Assembly: GCA_030272585.1 (NCBI GenBank)
Contig: BSYQ01000004.1
Location: forward strand, 2,294,001-2,358,000
Direction of reading: 5' to 3'
DNA: 64,000 nucleotides
From: Bryopsis sp. KO-2023
Lineage: Eukaryota > Chlorophyta > Ulvophyceae > Bryopsidales > Bryopsidaceae
This document shows, one piece after another, positions 23,940-34,840 of the stretch. Position numbers and translations under genes: made by a program. The stretch's first letter is position 1. Each line of letters opens with the position of its first letter. Under the pieces are notes generated by a model. It was not told where the DNA came from and did no database searches. It saw only the letters and a program-made list of their open reading frames with translations.

Positions 23940-26900
23940 GGAGCTTGTCAGGCAGTCCCTTGGAAACGAAGTGGAAGGTTGGTTGAATTTCTTATTGAAC
24001 TCAAGCAGGCTGGAAAGCTAAAAAGTACATTCATTTTTTGAATGTAATTTTGATTTGGGGAATCGTTCTATTTTCGCGTGAACGGAGTGCCGATATTTGC
24101 CCAGGGAGCCAACATCATTCCGATGGATATCATTCATTCAAAACCCACTGAGAATGAAATACGACAAATGACAGCAGATGCTAGAGAAGCCAACATGAAT
24201 ATGCTGAGAGTGTGGTGAGTTCCGCAGGGTTTTTTTTGTGCTTCTTTTCTATTCTTCTATTTATTCTTTTATGCATTTTTCCAGGTTCAAGAAAACAGTT
24301 AAGTAATTTTACAGACAATTTTATGGACACATACTGTGGTAGGCCCACATCACTCATTTGCATAGTGGACGGGCTGCATGGGGCGATTGCCTCGATGTAA
24401 CAAGTTTGGGACATACTGTGGTAATATTGCCGATGTGGGTTCCATAACTGGTTAATTTCCATTCTCCAGTCATGAGCCTTTCCTATTCTTTGCAGGGGTG
24501 GTGGAAACTATTTTTCACATGCTTTTTATGATGCCTGTGATGAATTGGGGGTGTTGGTTTGGCAAAAAGCCATGTTTGCATGTGGAATGTATCCTAGACA
24601 TGAACCGTTCCTGAAGGAGGTAAGCATCGATAAAGTATGGCCCATGTCAGACTGGATTCTTTTAGATTTGTTGTGTTTCAACACATTTTGTAAATACACA
24701 TAAAAAAAAAATCTGCAGAGGCTTGGAAAAAAAAAGAAAAAAAGAAGTTTTTTAAAGAATATTGGATAGCACAGCAAACCTTTGTTTGTTCCAGTGGCTG
24801 AATTTGTCTTCTTGATCGTCCAATGTAAATTCTCCTCGTTATTGCCTATTTCAATTATTACTTTATTTCATTTTATTTCTCTACATTTTATTTTAATTTG
24901 TTTTTTCAAGTCTCCATTTGATTGAGACATTGTATGTTGATTTTGTTTTGCTTGGTTTTCAAAGATAGAACAGGAGGTTTCGTTTCAAGCGTTTAGACTG
25001 GGCTCACATCCGTCCATCGTAATTTTGGGAAGCAACAATGAAAACGAAAATTCAATGGACTGGTTCAAAGTCACCTGGGACAATCGAATTCGATATGCTG
25101 TAGATTTGTACAAGATTTTTGTCGACACCGTTGGTGCAGCCTTGAACAAAGTAAGGGGCCACCGAAAAAAAAAAGGATTGGAAAAAGAAAAGAAACCATT
25201 GCCATCGTAGAGAATGCTTGAAAGAAAGGACACTTTTTGAAAATCACGAAACCGTTTTTTGTGCAAGTAAGCTATCATAAAAAAACTCACAAAAAAAGTG
25301 CTGTTAAAAGTGTACAGCAACAGTATGTTTTGTAGGATATTATTCAGATTCAAATACTGGACCCTGGGTTGTTTCTCACAGTACCTTTTTTTGTATTACA
25401 TACATAATTGTCCAATAAGAGTAGGTAATAATGGGTGAGTCTTTTTTTCTGCTCTTTTTCTTGACTATCAGGTGGATCCACACGTACTTTATATCGACAC
25501 CAGTCCTTCCAATGGTGTGATATCAGAGGATCCCTACGTCAAAAGATACGGCAACACAAACTGCATAGAGTATGGGGACGTTCATTTCTATGACTACGTG
25601 AATGATGGGCTGAGCTATTCGACTTTTCCAAAAGCCAAATTTGTGTCAGAGTTTGGGTTCCAAAGCTTTCCCTCTTTTGAGGCATACCGAGCAGTCAGCA
25701 GCCCTGAGGACTGGAGCTACGATTCGGAGCTTTCGGAATTCAGGTCTGACATACGTATTGGGTGCATATGTTCCAGTCTGCGAATGTGATATATGACCTG
25801 GATGGTCTCTTGGACCTAGTTTGCTGCCATCGCCTCAGTCATTTCTTCATTTTCATTTTCTTCTATTATTAAGATCCCTGGATTTTTTTCTTTGCTTTTT
25901 ACAGTTGAGTCTTTGTTCTTTTGTGACAGGCAAAGACATCCAAATGGAAACAAAGAATTGCTGTCACAGTTGGAAAGACATTTTACTCTACCGTTGGCAA
26001 GAGATCCCGATGAAAATCCAAAACGCCAGGAATTGCTTTTCAAGCACTGGATTTACTTGACTCAGGTTGGAGGGACAAATTTACGACACGCTCATTCCGC
26101 TCTAAAATGGTTTTGCTGTGTTCGTAAAATGTGCAGAACAAATATGGTTCCCAATCAGAAAAAAATGCTGTTTTCGGTGCCCCCCCAGCAAATACAAAGG
26201 AAGCTTTCCTAAAAATAGCATTATCGTTATGTTTGCTGCTGAAACAGAAACGGGGAAAACAGAAGCTGAGAATAGTTTTGATATTGTTTTAAACGTCCAG
26301 TTGCATCAAGCACTTTGCTACGACACAGCAGTCCGATATTGGAGGAGCCTGAAGTCCGACCCCAAAGCACTTACAAGGGGAGCTTTGTACTGGCAAGTGA
26401 GGATCGATTGCTAAATTGTTCCGTGTTCTTTTTGAATTAGTTTTAGTCTTCATGTGGAAAAAATAGTCGCTGGGCAGTTCTTTGTGGGTCGTCTTACATG
26501 TTCCATCTGTTCCCCCCCCCCACAGTTGAATGACATTTGGCAAGGTCCTTCCTGGAGTGGGATCAATTACGGGGGCCAGTGGAAATTGCTGCATTACGTG
26601 GCTCGTCAGTTTTTTGCACCCTTCGCAATCTCCACCAGACTCCACAAAGCCAATCAGACGCTGGAAATTCACGTGACCAGCGACGTGAATAGCGAACTCC
26701 AAGTTAGCATGGAGGGTAAGGTAAGCCGATTCATTCCCATCGCACGCACGATCAACTCTTGTGGTACAGAATTTGCTCGGAATTTGACGAATTTCGTCGA
26801 TCCTGTCTTCAACATACGCCAAGGTGATTCCTCTGGAAGGAGAACCAACCGGCCCCGTTGAGACGATCAAGGAAACCACAAACCTCCGCCTGATGAGACT

Positions 26901-27403
26901 CGCGCCCTGGTATCTCTCCCTTTCGACGATCTTTTTCCAGTGGGTAGCTCCTATACGAAGCACAACTGCCTCCTCCATATCGTGGCGACCGCTACCTCCC
27001 CCCCCCGGCCGCCGCCGCCACAGACGTCTCAAAATCGTCATTCGACGTTGCTGAGTCGTCTTTTGCGAAACATCGAGAACTCAAGTCTGAAACGATCGTG
27101 ATGTTCGTTCCCTGGAAAGATGCAACACTTGAGAAGCGGCCAGAGATCGAAGCTGGCGGTTTCACGCGAGTGGACGCAAGGACGGTGAAATTTGTGCTCA
27201 GGGCGAAACTTGTGATGCCGCATGTCGCGCTTGAATCAGCGGTGGCGGGTGTTTTCAGCGAAAACATTTTCCTCATTGTTCCTTGGGAAACCAGAGAAAT
27301 CGTTTTCAAGAGTAGGGAAGACATGGACGTTGACGAATTCGAGGACACGCTGCAAATTTTCACTCCCGTTGGCCCCGTAGCTTCTGGGTGGCTTCTTTCG
27401 TGA
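23940..27403 (+). pseudogene. Beta-mannosidase (GH2), catalytic and C-terminal part, 5' truncated
   Basis: Lysosomal/vacuolar-type exo-beta-mannosidase that removes terminal beta-linked mannose. Clear exons are about 24060-24214, 24496-24619, 24965-25150, 25472-25743, 25930-26065, 26301-26396, 26526-26720 and 26824-26909, then C-terminal coding to 27403. Motifs: SFYFRVNGVPIFAQGAN, ANMNMLRVWGGGNY, the acid/base region GSNNENEN, the nucleophile region KFVSEFGFQSFPS, ALYWQLNDIWQGPSW, and the C-terminal GVFSENIFLIVPW. A VELVRQSLGNEVEG block near 23940-23980 is probably another exon, but its junction to 24060 lacks a clean AG and has an in-frame stop before it. The junction after 26909 is also unresolved. 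All N-terminal domains are missing here, and the neighbouring arm carries two of the missing exons in the wrong orientation. Probably non-functional as assembled. Confidence 0.85.
24330..24405 (+). repeat. Dispersed intronic repeat family R1, copy 3
   Basis: It lies in the mannosidase intron 24215-24495. Its reverse complement aligns with 28128-28200 over about 65 bases (GTTACATCGA, GCCCCATG, ATCCACYAT, AAATG). Confidence 0.65.
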
Positions 27404-29887
27404 GAGTGTCGATTTGTGCTTCTTTGTTCAAATTTCAATGACGCTCTTATTATGGCAGGCAACGAAAGCTTAAAGCGTACCTCTTTAGTGGTAGGGAAAT
27501 GGACGAGGTCGAACTTGCTCTCATTCGCAAAGGAGTTTTCCCTTTGCTTGGTGTGGGTTCATTTTGTTTGAGATTGTTGTTTTTGATGTTGATCCTGCCG
27601 TGCTCATGAGGGGGGATGCTTCGTTGAACCTTTGTTGTACAGAGAGGGAGAGAGGCACATTGTAGTAGGGGAACATTGAAAATGAGGAATGTATGAAAGC
27701 TTACAGTCACATGGGGAATTCCCCTTTTCGAAAAGGGGTGGAAATCATGAGCTTGGAACGGGTATTTTTGTTTCTTCAACCTGTAGAAGTTGCAGTTGAT
27801 CAATTATGCTTGAAAAGCAAGTCAGCACGGGGTTTGGAACTGATGTTTCACATGGTTTTTGCTCTCTATCCGTCGCACAATCTTTCTTTTCTGGTTCTTC
27901 CACAATCTTTGTGTTTACATTTCGTCCTTGGCCTGAAGGATTGGGATGAAAACCCAACTGGCTGACCCTGATCTATATATAGAGAGATTTCTATCGTAGT
28001 GTTTGTGTTGGAGCTCAGTCGGACTGACAACCCCCAGCAGGTATTGCACGAAATCTAGCTCACAAGTCTTCTGCGATTGATCAACTTTCACTGGCTAAGC
28101 TTTGGGTCCAATTGTCCAGGGTTTTCAATGTGTTACATCGAACCTGAAGCCCCATGTAGGCCATCCACCATAGAAATGTGTAAAATAGGCCCATACAACC
28201 ACCAACCAAAATTGCTGTACCTGTCTTCGAATGTCAATTGGTTTTATCCAACTACATCTTTTAGTTTTATCATAGTCTCAGTGCCATTTTATCAATCGAT
28301 CAAACCTCACACCCTTCGAAAAAAGGACTCTTGGAATGAAGAAGCCTCTGATAAACAGTAATATCAAAACTACATATTTTTTGAAGTTCACAATAAAAGC
28401 AAAAAAAAAACTTGAGTATGCCTTGTGGAGTATCAATATCCACTTTATATACAGTGGAGGTCATCAACAAAAGCACAATCCTAAAACAGTATAAAAAAGT
28501 CGTTCGCCCAGCACAGTCACATGACCCCAGTTGTGGGCCTAGCAAGTAAAGCGCTGGGTATGTTCGTTCGGGGAGTTTTCTTCCATCTTTAACTGGCAAG
28601 ACACAGAGAACCCCCACCGCCCCCTGCAATTCAGCATACTATCTAAAGTGATCTCCAATGTGGAGAAGATCAACGCTCTGAAATCCTGCTTTGTTCAGTT
28701 CCGGATTTTTTTTTCTTCTGAAAATAAAGCGATCCGAACCCTAAAAACAGCCCGACACGAAATCAACCACCCGCCCCGAAACAAAAACAAAAAATCTTCT
28801 CACCACTTTTCCTTTCTTGCAAAATTCAATCATCCCATCGAAAGAAAATGACATCAAAATGAGGGAAAGACCCCCCCCCCCCAAAAAAAAAGCACAGACA
28901 TACAAAGACCCAAAATTCAACTGTGCTCGACGAAATTTTCTTCGACGAACAAAACCTCACAAAACTCTGGCTGCAGACAAGACAAAACCTTGTGCAGCGA
29001 TGAACTCGGGCAATGTCGGCAAAACTATCATTGCTGGGATTTCGTGCTTGTGTGGAATTCGAAGTGATGGTGACTGTCGAAAAGGCAACCTACCGCACCA
29101 CATTTTTTCTCCAAAAAACAGAAAAAAACCCAGAAAACCCCAGAAAAACCAGAAATGAAAAACCAGACAACCAGGAAAAACAGAAAGAAAACATATAATG
29201 AGCCAGTTTCTTTTTCGAAGAAGTCTTCTAATTTTTTTTTTCAGCTTCAGGGTTCAATCGGCAATATTACACACTTTTTTTCTCCATGTTTTTAATATTC
29301 AGCAGATGATTATGTGTTTTTTCAGTTCTTTTTTTGCCACCCATCATAAAAAGCATCTCTTTTTTTTACCCCCTTTTCCTTCTGGACCATATCTTGCTTC
29401 TCTCTTCTATCGGCCCATTCCCCCCTTTTTTTAAAAAACACGTAGAATTATGAAAATAAAAAAAAGAAACAGCAAATCCAAAAACTTAATCCATACACCT
29501 CCCTTTTTTTGTCTGCAACACAGTCCCCCAGTCAGACCAATTTAACATCATAATTTTTTTTGTAGCATACCCTCTTTATGGTTGGTGCCCTCTTGGGGAC
29601 GTGGAAAAAAAATGGTAAAAATTGATATAATTGCTAACTCAAAATGATGCAAAAATCATTAACAATGTCGGCACCTTTAGTCATGCTGAGTATCTGACAC
29701 AAGGTAGAATAGATTTTCCCCCCATATTTTCCCTCGTCACTTCCTCTCTCTAATTCATGGACCTTTCGCATGCATCAATAATCCCTGAACAAAAACACTC
29801 GCATCGACTCTTTTTTTTTTCTTTTGAATTGCAATCAAAATCATACCTTTCTTTTTCCTCCACCCTCCCCTCTCTTTTATAAGCGTT

Positions 29888-29919
<32 letters not shown>
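27404..29919. other. Intergenic between convergent gene fragments
   Basis: No gene recognised. It holds a repeat-family R1 copy at 28128-28200, C and A runs near 28867-28890, a low-complexity AAAACC-rich stretch at 29105-29195, and a 32-base T run at 29889-29920. Confidence 0.65.
28128..28200 (-). repeat. Dispersed repeat family R1, copy 4
   Basis: It begins GTGTTACATCGAACC and contains GCCCCATGTAGGCC and ATCCACCATAGAAATG. It is the only copy not inside a gene model, lying between the mannosidase and SWR1-like 3' ends. Confidence 0.65.
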
Positions 29920-29920
<1 letters not shown>

Positions 29921-30257
29921 CATGCTAAATCTTTCCCCCCACCCCCCGCTGAAGCAATTCTACCACCTTCGCAGCAAATTGCGATCCCCTCCTCCACTTT
30001 TTTTTTTCAGTCGTTGTGTTGACCAGGTTTTTCCACTTATCGTGGAGGTCAGAACGCAACCGACCCTTCTTTTTGAATATTGGGTAGTCCGAATGGATTT
30101 TGATCCACCTCCCGGTGCCGTACCTGAAACGGCAATAATATATATATATATTAATATATATATAACACGCCGCTCACCGCTCGATCCCACGCAAGAGCGT
30201 CGACGTCTCCTCGTCGCTCCACGGCCGCCGCTTCCGCCGCACACCCTCTGGTGGGGC
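29920..30257 (-). CDS. Telobox-type Myb/SANT domain exons
   Basis: Exon 30257-30178 and exon 30123 onward join in phase (CG plus G) to give RRPWSDEETSTLLRGIER followed by YGTGRWIKIHSDYPIF and RLRSDLHDKWKNL. This is the Myb domain of telomere-repeat-binding proteins, whose third helix carries the (V/R)DLKDKWKNL signature (family knowledge). Reading stays open to TGA at 29922-29920, so this is a C-terminal domain. The upstream exon on the same strand (30747-30517) ends in phase 0 and this one begins in phase 0, so it could be the tail of the SWR1-like gene. Equally it may be a separate gene lacking its 5' exons. The Myb call is strong; the gene boundary is uncertain. Confidence 0.7.
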
Positions 30258-30261
30258 CTAG

Positions 30262-30356
30262 GCCGCCTAGCAAAAGTGAACATCGATGGATATTGATTAG
30301 TCATCAGTGAAAAATCTGCTTGGAGGGAAATCCTGTATTCCCTGCAATCCTCACAT
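30262..30356 (+). repeat. Repeat family R3, copy 1 (carries an acceptor site)
   Basis: It matches 31367-31461 at over 80% over 95 bases, starting with GCCGCCTAGCA and ending with CCTGCAATCCTCACAT. Both copies sit at the 3' end of an intron of the minus-strand gene and include the CTAG acceptor. Confidence 0.85.
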
Positions 30357-31366
30357 AAAGCCTACAAAAACCCTGCTAAAAATTGTGGATGGTGGGGATT
30401 TCTCCAACACTTCAATAACCCCAAACGGTATTTCAAATCAAGAAATTCATCAAGGTCAATTTAAAAATCACTGTGATCCAACACAATCCTGCTTTACAGG
30501 GAGAACAGCAACCCACCATTCTTCTCCTCTCTTCTTCAGCCTCCTTCTGCGCGGCTTCCACCTCCGTTTTATACTCTGCGGTGGCGGCTTTCTTGTCCCA
30601 CGCATCCACCCAGAGTTCATCTTCCATGTCGATTTCTTGATCATCTTGTTCTTTTTGCTCCTCAATTGCATCCAATTCCCACTCTTCCTGATTAACGTCC
30701 GCAACCAATTGATGAGCAGCAGCCTCGATATCCACCGTCCCAGCCATCTGGTCAAATCAAAGAAAAATCACTACCATACAAGCATTTAGACACCCAAATT
30801 CTTGTCCGTCTGCATGAAACAAGCAATATCATATTCCTTCAAACAGGGTTTTCTATTGATTTGTTGGTGCACTTTCCAGGGTGTCTGTCTAGGTTCCACC
30901 CACCTGCTCAATTGATTGGATGGCAAATTTTTCAATGGGCGTGAAAGACTCCAGCAGCTTGACCATTTCTTCGCTCCCCACCATCCCTTTGTTCAATCCA
31001 CCAAAACCCTCTTCATCTTCCCCAGCATCCGATCCATTTCCCTCTTGTTCTTTCTGAACAGTTTCCTCCACTTGCCGCTCCCCACCCCTCCTACCATCCC
31101 CCTTTTCGCCAGAATTATCATCCCCAGTCGCTTCGACCTCCGGGGCAGCAGGGGGAGGATCAGTGTTTCTGGGGGTGTCAGCCTCTGGTGCTTGTTTCGG
31201 CGACTCTTCGGGCTCAGCCTCATTCTCCAAGTCATTTTCTGGGTCATTTCGATCTGCTTGCAAGACAGGGGGCGGGTCCGCAGTGAATTCAGCCAGTTCT
31301 GCTGCAGCCTCTTTCTCAGCTTCGGCAGCAGCGGTCGCATCAGCCTCGTCCTCAGCACTGCGCATT

Positions 31367-31461
31367 GCCGCCTAGCACAAGTAAAAATCAATGGATATTG
31401 ATTAGTCATCAGTGGAAAATCTGATTGGAAGAGAATCCTGCATTCCCTGCAATCCTCACAT
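31367..31461 (+). repeat. Repeat family R3, copy 2 (carries an acceptor site)
   Basis: Same element as 30262-30356, placed at the 3' end of the preceding intron of the same gene; it includes the acceptor used by exon 31371-30904. Confidence 0.85.
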
Positions 31462-31570
31462 GGTGATTCTTTTCGCTGGAATAAAAAATTCCCCCGTTGA
31501 AACTTCAGAGATTTTGTTTGTCGAAAAAAACACCTTGATTTCGTCGTCGCTGGTGCCGCCCAGCAAGTCC

Positions 31571-31660
31571 CTCGTGGTGGGAGGTGGTGGAGGTGGTGGT
31601 GGAGGCGGAGGTGGCGGTGGTGGAGGTGGAGGTAGTGGTGGAGGCGGTGGTGGGATGGAG
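31571..31660 (-). repeat. Proline-codon microsatellite
   Basis: A GGT/GGA/GGC triplet run that on the minus strand encodes about 25 prolines within the SWR1-like first exon. The plus-strand poly-Gly frame is a shadow. Confidence 0.8.
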
Positions 31661-31927
31661 TCCAGCCTCATCCGCTTCGCGTGCTCCGGCTTCCCTAGCG
31701 TCCTTGTTCGCTTCTGTTGCTTTGGCTTGAAGCCCGACGAGCGGTCGCGTCGCGGTCGCATTCGCTCAGATATAGAGTTCTGATTCTGTTTGTTTTTTGG
31801 ACGAGTTTCTTGATTTTTTTCCGCAATAGAAGCCGAGCGGCTCAAGGAAACCCGATTCCTTGAATTCTACAAACCTTTCCAACCCCCCTTCCATCATACA
31901 AAAACAATTCCTGCAATAACGAGCATT

Positions 31928-32664
31928 TCAGAGCAGTGATTTCCGGCAACTCGATCCTGCGAGTCGCCCTGACAACCATGCCCAATAAAAGTTGAACCCA
32001 CCTATCCTCCTTAACACATCCACAATCTCGCCACACAAATACACCCCAGGCAAACCTCTGGATTCCATCGTTGAACAGTCTAACTCAGATAAAGGCACCC
32101 CGCCCCCAGTGACTTCCGCTTTCTTGTACCTTTGATGACCCTCGGAGGGCAACTCATACCGAGTCAGCACCTCCAGCAAGGATTTCATTTCAAGTTTTCT
32201 GATTTGAGACAATCTCCGATCAAGTGGGACATTCGCAGCCCTACACAGAGCATCACACAGTCGCTGTGGAATGCCCTGGCGGTGCAACAGATTTGGAACC
32301 AAGCCTTTCGTCGTGCTTTTCAGAGCACCCTCCCAGAATGCCACATCTTTGCCTATCCAATTCACCGTCAACTTCGGCTTCACACCATTTCGTTCCATCC
32401 CCATTACGGCATAGTGTGACAAATCCAAGAAGCCGGGTCCACTGTAGCCCTTGTGAGTGAAAAGAAACCCTGATCGATCCGACTGCCGAACACCCCCTTT
32501 GCCTTTGCTGACCCGTGTTTCCACAGAGACATCATACAGGGAAACCCCGGGCAGTGGCTCGCCCCCTGGATGCTGCCCAGTTAACGGGGTGAGCGCCGGA
32601 TAGGTTTCGTTCATTTTATGGCGAAGGGATTCGATGATGTTGTGTCCACTACCATCAGTGCCCA
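31928..32664 (-). pseudogene. C-terminal half of a HI0933/BaiN-like flavoprotein, right copy
   Basis: Identical at protein level to 23006-23742 (245 codons). It lacks the N-terminal FAD-binding half, as does the left copy, so the truncation predates the duplication. It lies 87 bases from the arm's inner border, beyond which the SWR1-like fragment starts. Confidence 0.85.
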
Positions 32665-33080
32665 CTGTAGAATTGAAGGGTCAGGATTCCCTGATCGTCA
32701 AAATGGATGAGGTTCGTTTCATGCTTTTCTCTCGTTGCCTTAATGAGCCTTTCTTTGAATTTCAAGTCAACAGGAGACTTGTTCAACAATAACAGAAACG
32801 TACACAGAACTGTTGGGAAATTTTCGCGCAATTTTTAAGAACTTGTACTGATAATTTACAGACTGTTTTGCATTGCATTGCTTTGAATTTTTATTTTTGA
32901 TTGGGGGTATGGGCAGCCTAAAGTTCTTCTTGTGTCTTCAAAAACTTTCAGGTGGTTGTGAAAGAACCTTACAATCTGTGGTGGCCACATGACATGGGAA
33001 AGCAGTTTCTGTACACCGCTGACATAAAATTCAAATTGAAAAAATTGCCGCAGAATGAGGTCGAGAGCTCAAGAACAAAG
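32659..33080 (+). pseudogene. Two isolated beta-mannosidase exons, right arm
   Basis: Copies of the left-arm exons: 32659-32711 (TVELKGQDSLIVKMDE) and 32952-33080 (NLWWPHDMGKQ). Donor and acceptor sites are intact (GAG before GTTCG, TTTCAG before GTGGTT). Downstream on this strand there is no barrel exon up to the arm end, so the fragment is orphaned. Confidence 0.7.
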
Positions 33081-33290
33081 TAAGAAATAACCTCACTGGT
33101 CCATATTCTTTCTGAAATATGACATTGACCCTGAGAAAATATTAAGAGAGTCTTTTGTTTCTGCATTTCTGTTTCTCCATTTGCATAATATGGAATCTTC
33201 AGCTATGTTATATTAAAAAAGATTAACACTGTTTTCTTTTGCAGAAAAATTGGACTGCTTCGTAATCGAATCAACTAGCCATGTTCAAAA

Positions 33291-34641
33291 CTAGCCATGT
33301 TTTGCCCTTGCCTCTTCTACCATTTCCCTCATTTTGGATTTCAGCACATCTTGCACGGCAGCCACCGGCAGCAGCATCTTTTGGGTGCCCACCTTGATTT
33401 CGATATCCTTCGTGAATTCTACTTCGGAAAGAATATCCGGCCTAGAGGTCAAAACCTCATCAGTCACGATTTTCTCGCCTTCCACAGCATCCCAGCTTTC
33501 ATTTCTTCTTTTTCTTTTTGCTAATGATCTCTTTGCACTCTCCTCCAGTTGAGTCGGGGGGTTGTCAGTCTGTTGGTTCCATGCAAGGTATCCCTTGTTA
33601 ATGAATCTCCATGGGGAAAAGCAACACACCCCCTCGGAAAGTGGTAACCATAATCTGCCCAACTCTCTTTTGGTATCTCTTTTGCTAATCCACCCGAATT
33701 TCCCCTCCCCCCCCCCCCCTCATCTGAAGCCATCAACCCAACCCAGCAATACTCGAGGAAGTCTAGAGAACGTTGACTACGTCAGGAGGAATAGAGGAAA
33801 ACAAAGAAAATCATGATCATCGACTCACCTCAATCACAGCCACATGTCCAAGCCTTGCTGCAATTTGCATCGGCGTTTCAGAATTGGAACGAGGTGCTGC
33901 TCTGAAGCTCCGCAACTGACCAAAACCTGAATCGGGAAAGAAAAAGACCTCTTAGCCCAGTTGGAAAGATCCCTGGCTTCGATCGAGGCTTCTTTTTCCC
34001 TGCCCTTCCCTGTAGGCACCCTGGCCATCACTTTTGTGGGGATTGCCTCCAATCTATGAATTATTCCGCACTCCGCTGACCTCTTTGCACGCCCAGCCCC
34101 TTTCTAAGAATTCGAGATTAGTTCCTGGCGGGGAATTTGCACCACCGTCCGGTGTGTTTGTTCTTTTGCGGAAAGGCTGCCTATGTTCTATATGCAACAG
34201 ATTTCACCTCTGAGTTGTCTTCCTCCGGTCGTTTCAGGCCGCCCAATCTCACAGAAGCGTTTCTGTTTTTGTTTTTTGGGTTGGTTGGTTTTTGGAGGTC
34301 TGGTTAAATCTTTCAAAACCCCATCCAGTTCCATACTCGCACTAAATCTTTCAAAACCCCATCCAGTTCCATACTCGCACCGTCGACAGCAAGATAGTAC
34401 GCTTTTGACAAAAGATCAAATTGGGAATATCCTACTTTTTTGCTTACTTCTTCCCAGGTTTCCCACAAGGAATTTGTATTATTCGCCCGCTTTTCGAGAG
34501 CGAACCCAGCCTGCACACACGAAACGGGAAAAGTAAACAGGTGAAAGGAAACAGGACGCTACGCAAACGGCCCTCGGTTTTGAAACTTACGATTATTTTG
34601 AACTCCAACCCTCTGAGGTCAACACCATTTGTCCCCGACAT
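33291..34641 (-). CDS. Small protein with one ankyrin-like motif, right copy
   Basis: Mirror copy of the left-arm gene; exons map to 34641-34591, 34510-34381, 33926-33829 and about 33638-33291, ending at TAG. Every frame I compared is identical except the single base noted for the arms. If both arms are real, the genome has two identical copies of this gene facing away from each other's flanks. Confidence 0.6.
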
Positions 34642-34800
34642 TGCAGCGGCGCGACGCTCGAAGTTCGAAAGTTCTTCACGGTTGATGGGCAACAAGAAGC
34701 ACCAGCCGGACTACCCCCTACGCGGCGAATTGGCGTTGGAAGCGGGGCCCAGCACTCCATTTTTCTCAGGTGATTCAACATCTGTCACCAGCTTCCGCAG

Positions 34801-34840
34801 GCTTTGTCATCGGCGTGCACGGGGTACGGAACTTTCGGTA
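34801..34840 (+). pseudogene. Exon fragment of the Ala/Cys-rich gene, cut at the arm border
   Basis: It encodes ALSSACTGYGTFG as in the left copy, then changes at 34841 to unrelated GC-rich sequence. This is direct evidence that the right arm's outer edge is a breakpoint. Confidence 0.85.

Larger units (their letters stand above)
30517..31841 (-). pseudogene. SWR1/PIE1-like chromatin remodeler, C-terminal region, truncated
   Basis: Exons are about 31841-31534, 31371-30904 and 30747-30517, joined in phase 0. The second exon reads AAMRSAEDEADATAAAEAEK, then AAELAEF, then an acidic linker and SFTPIEKFAIQSIEQ. The third reads VNQEEWELDAIEEQKEQ, then WVDAWDKKAATAEYKTEVEA. This succession (EDEAD-rich helix, ELAEF, TPIEKFA, EEWELD.IE, AYKTEV.A) is that of the segment following the Snf2 helicase C lobe in SWR1/PIE1/EP400 remodelers, which load H2A.Z. 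The first exon has basic residues, then about 25 prolines, then TTRDLLGG. The ATPase domain is absent: reading upstream runs into the right inverted-repeat arm at 31842, where homology to the gene ends. Confidence 0.65.
31842..34840 (-). repeat. Right arm of the 2,999-bp inverted repeat
   Basis: Reverse-complement copy of 20830-23828. Its outer end (34840) cuts an exon that is intact in the left copy, so this arm's outer border is the derived one. Confidence 0.95.

Noticed and set aside
31412-31783. Plus-strand poly-glycine open frame
   Set aside because: It is the antisense of a proline-coding run within the minus-strand SWR1-like exon, which has consistent splice phases.
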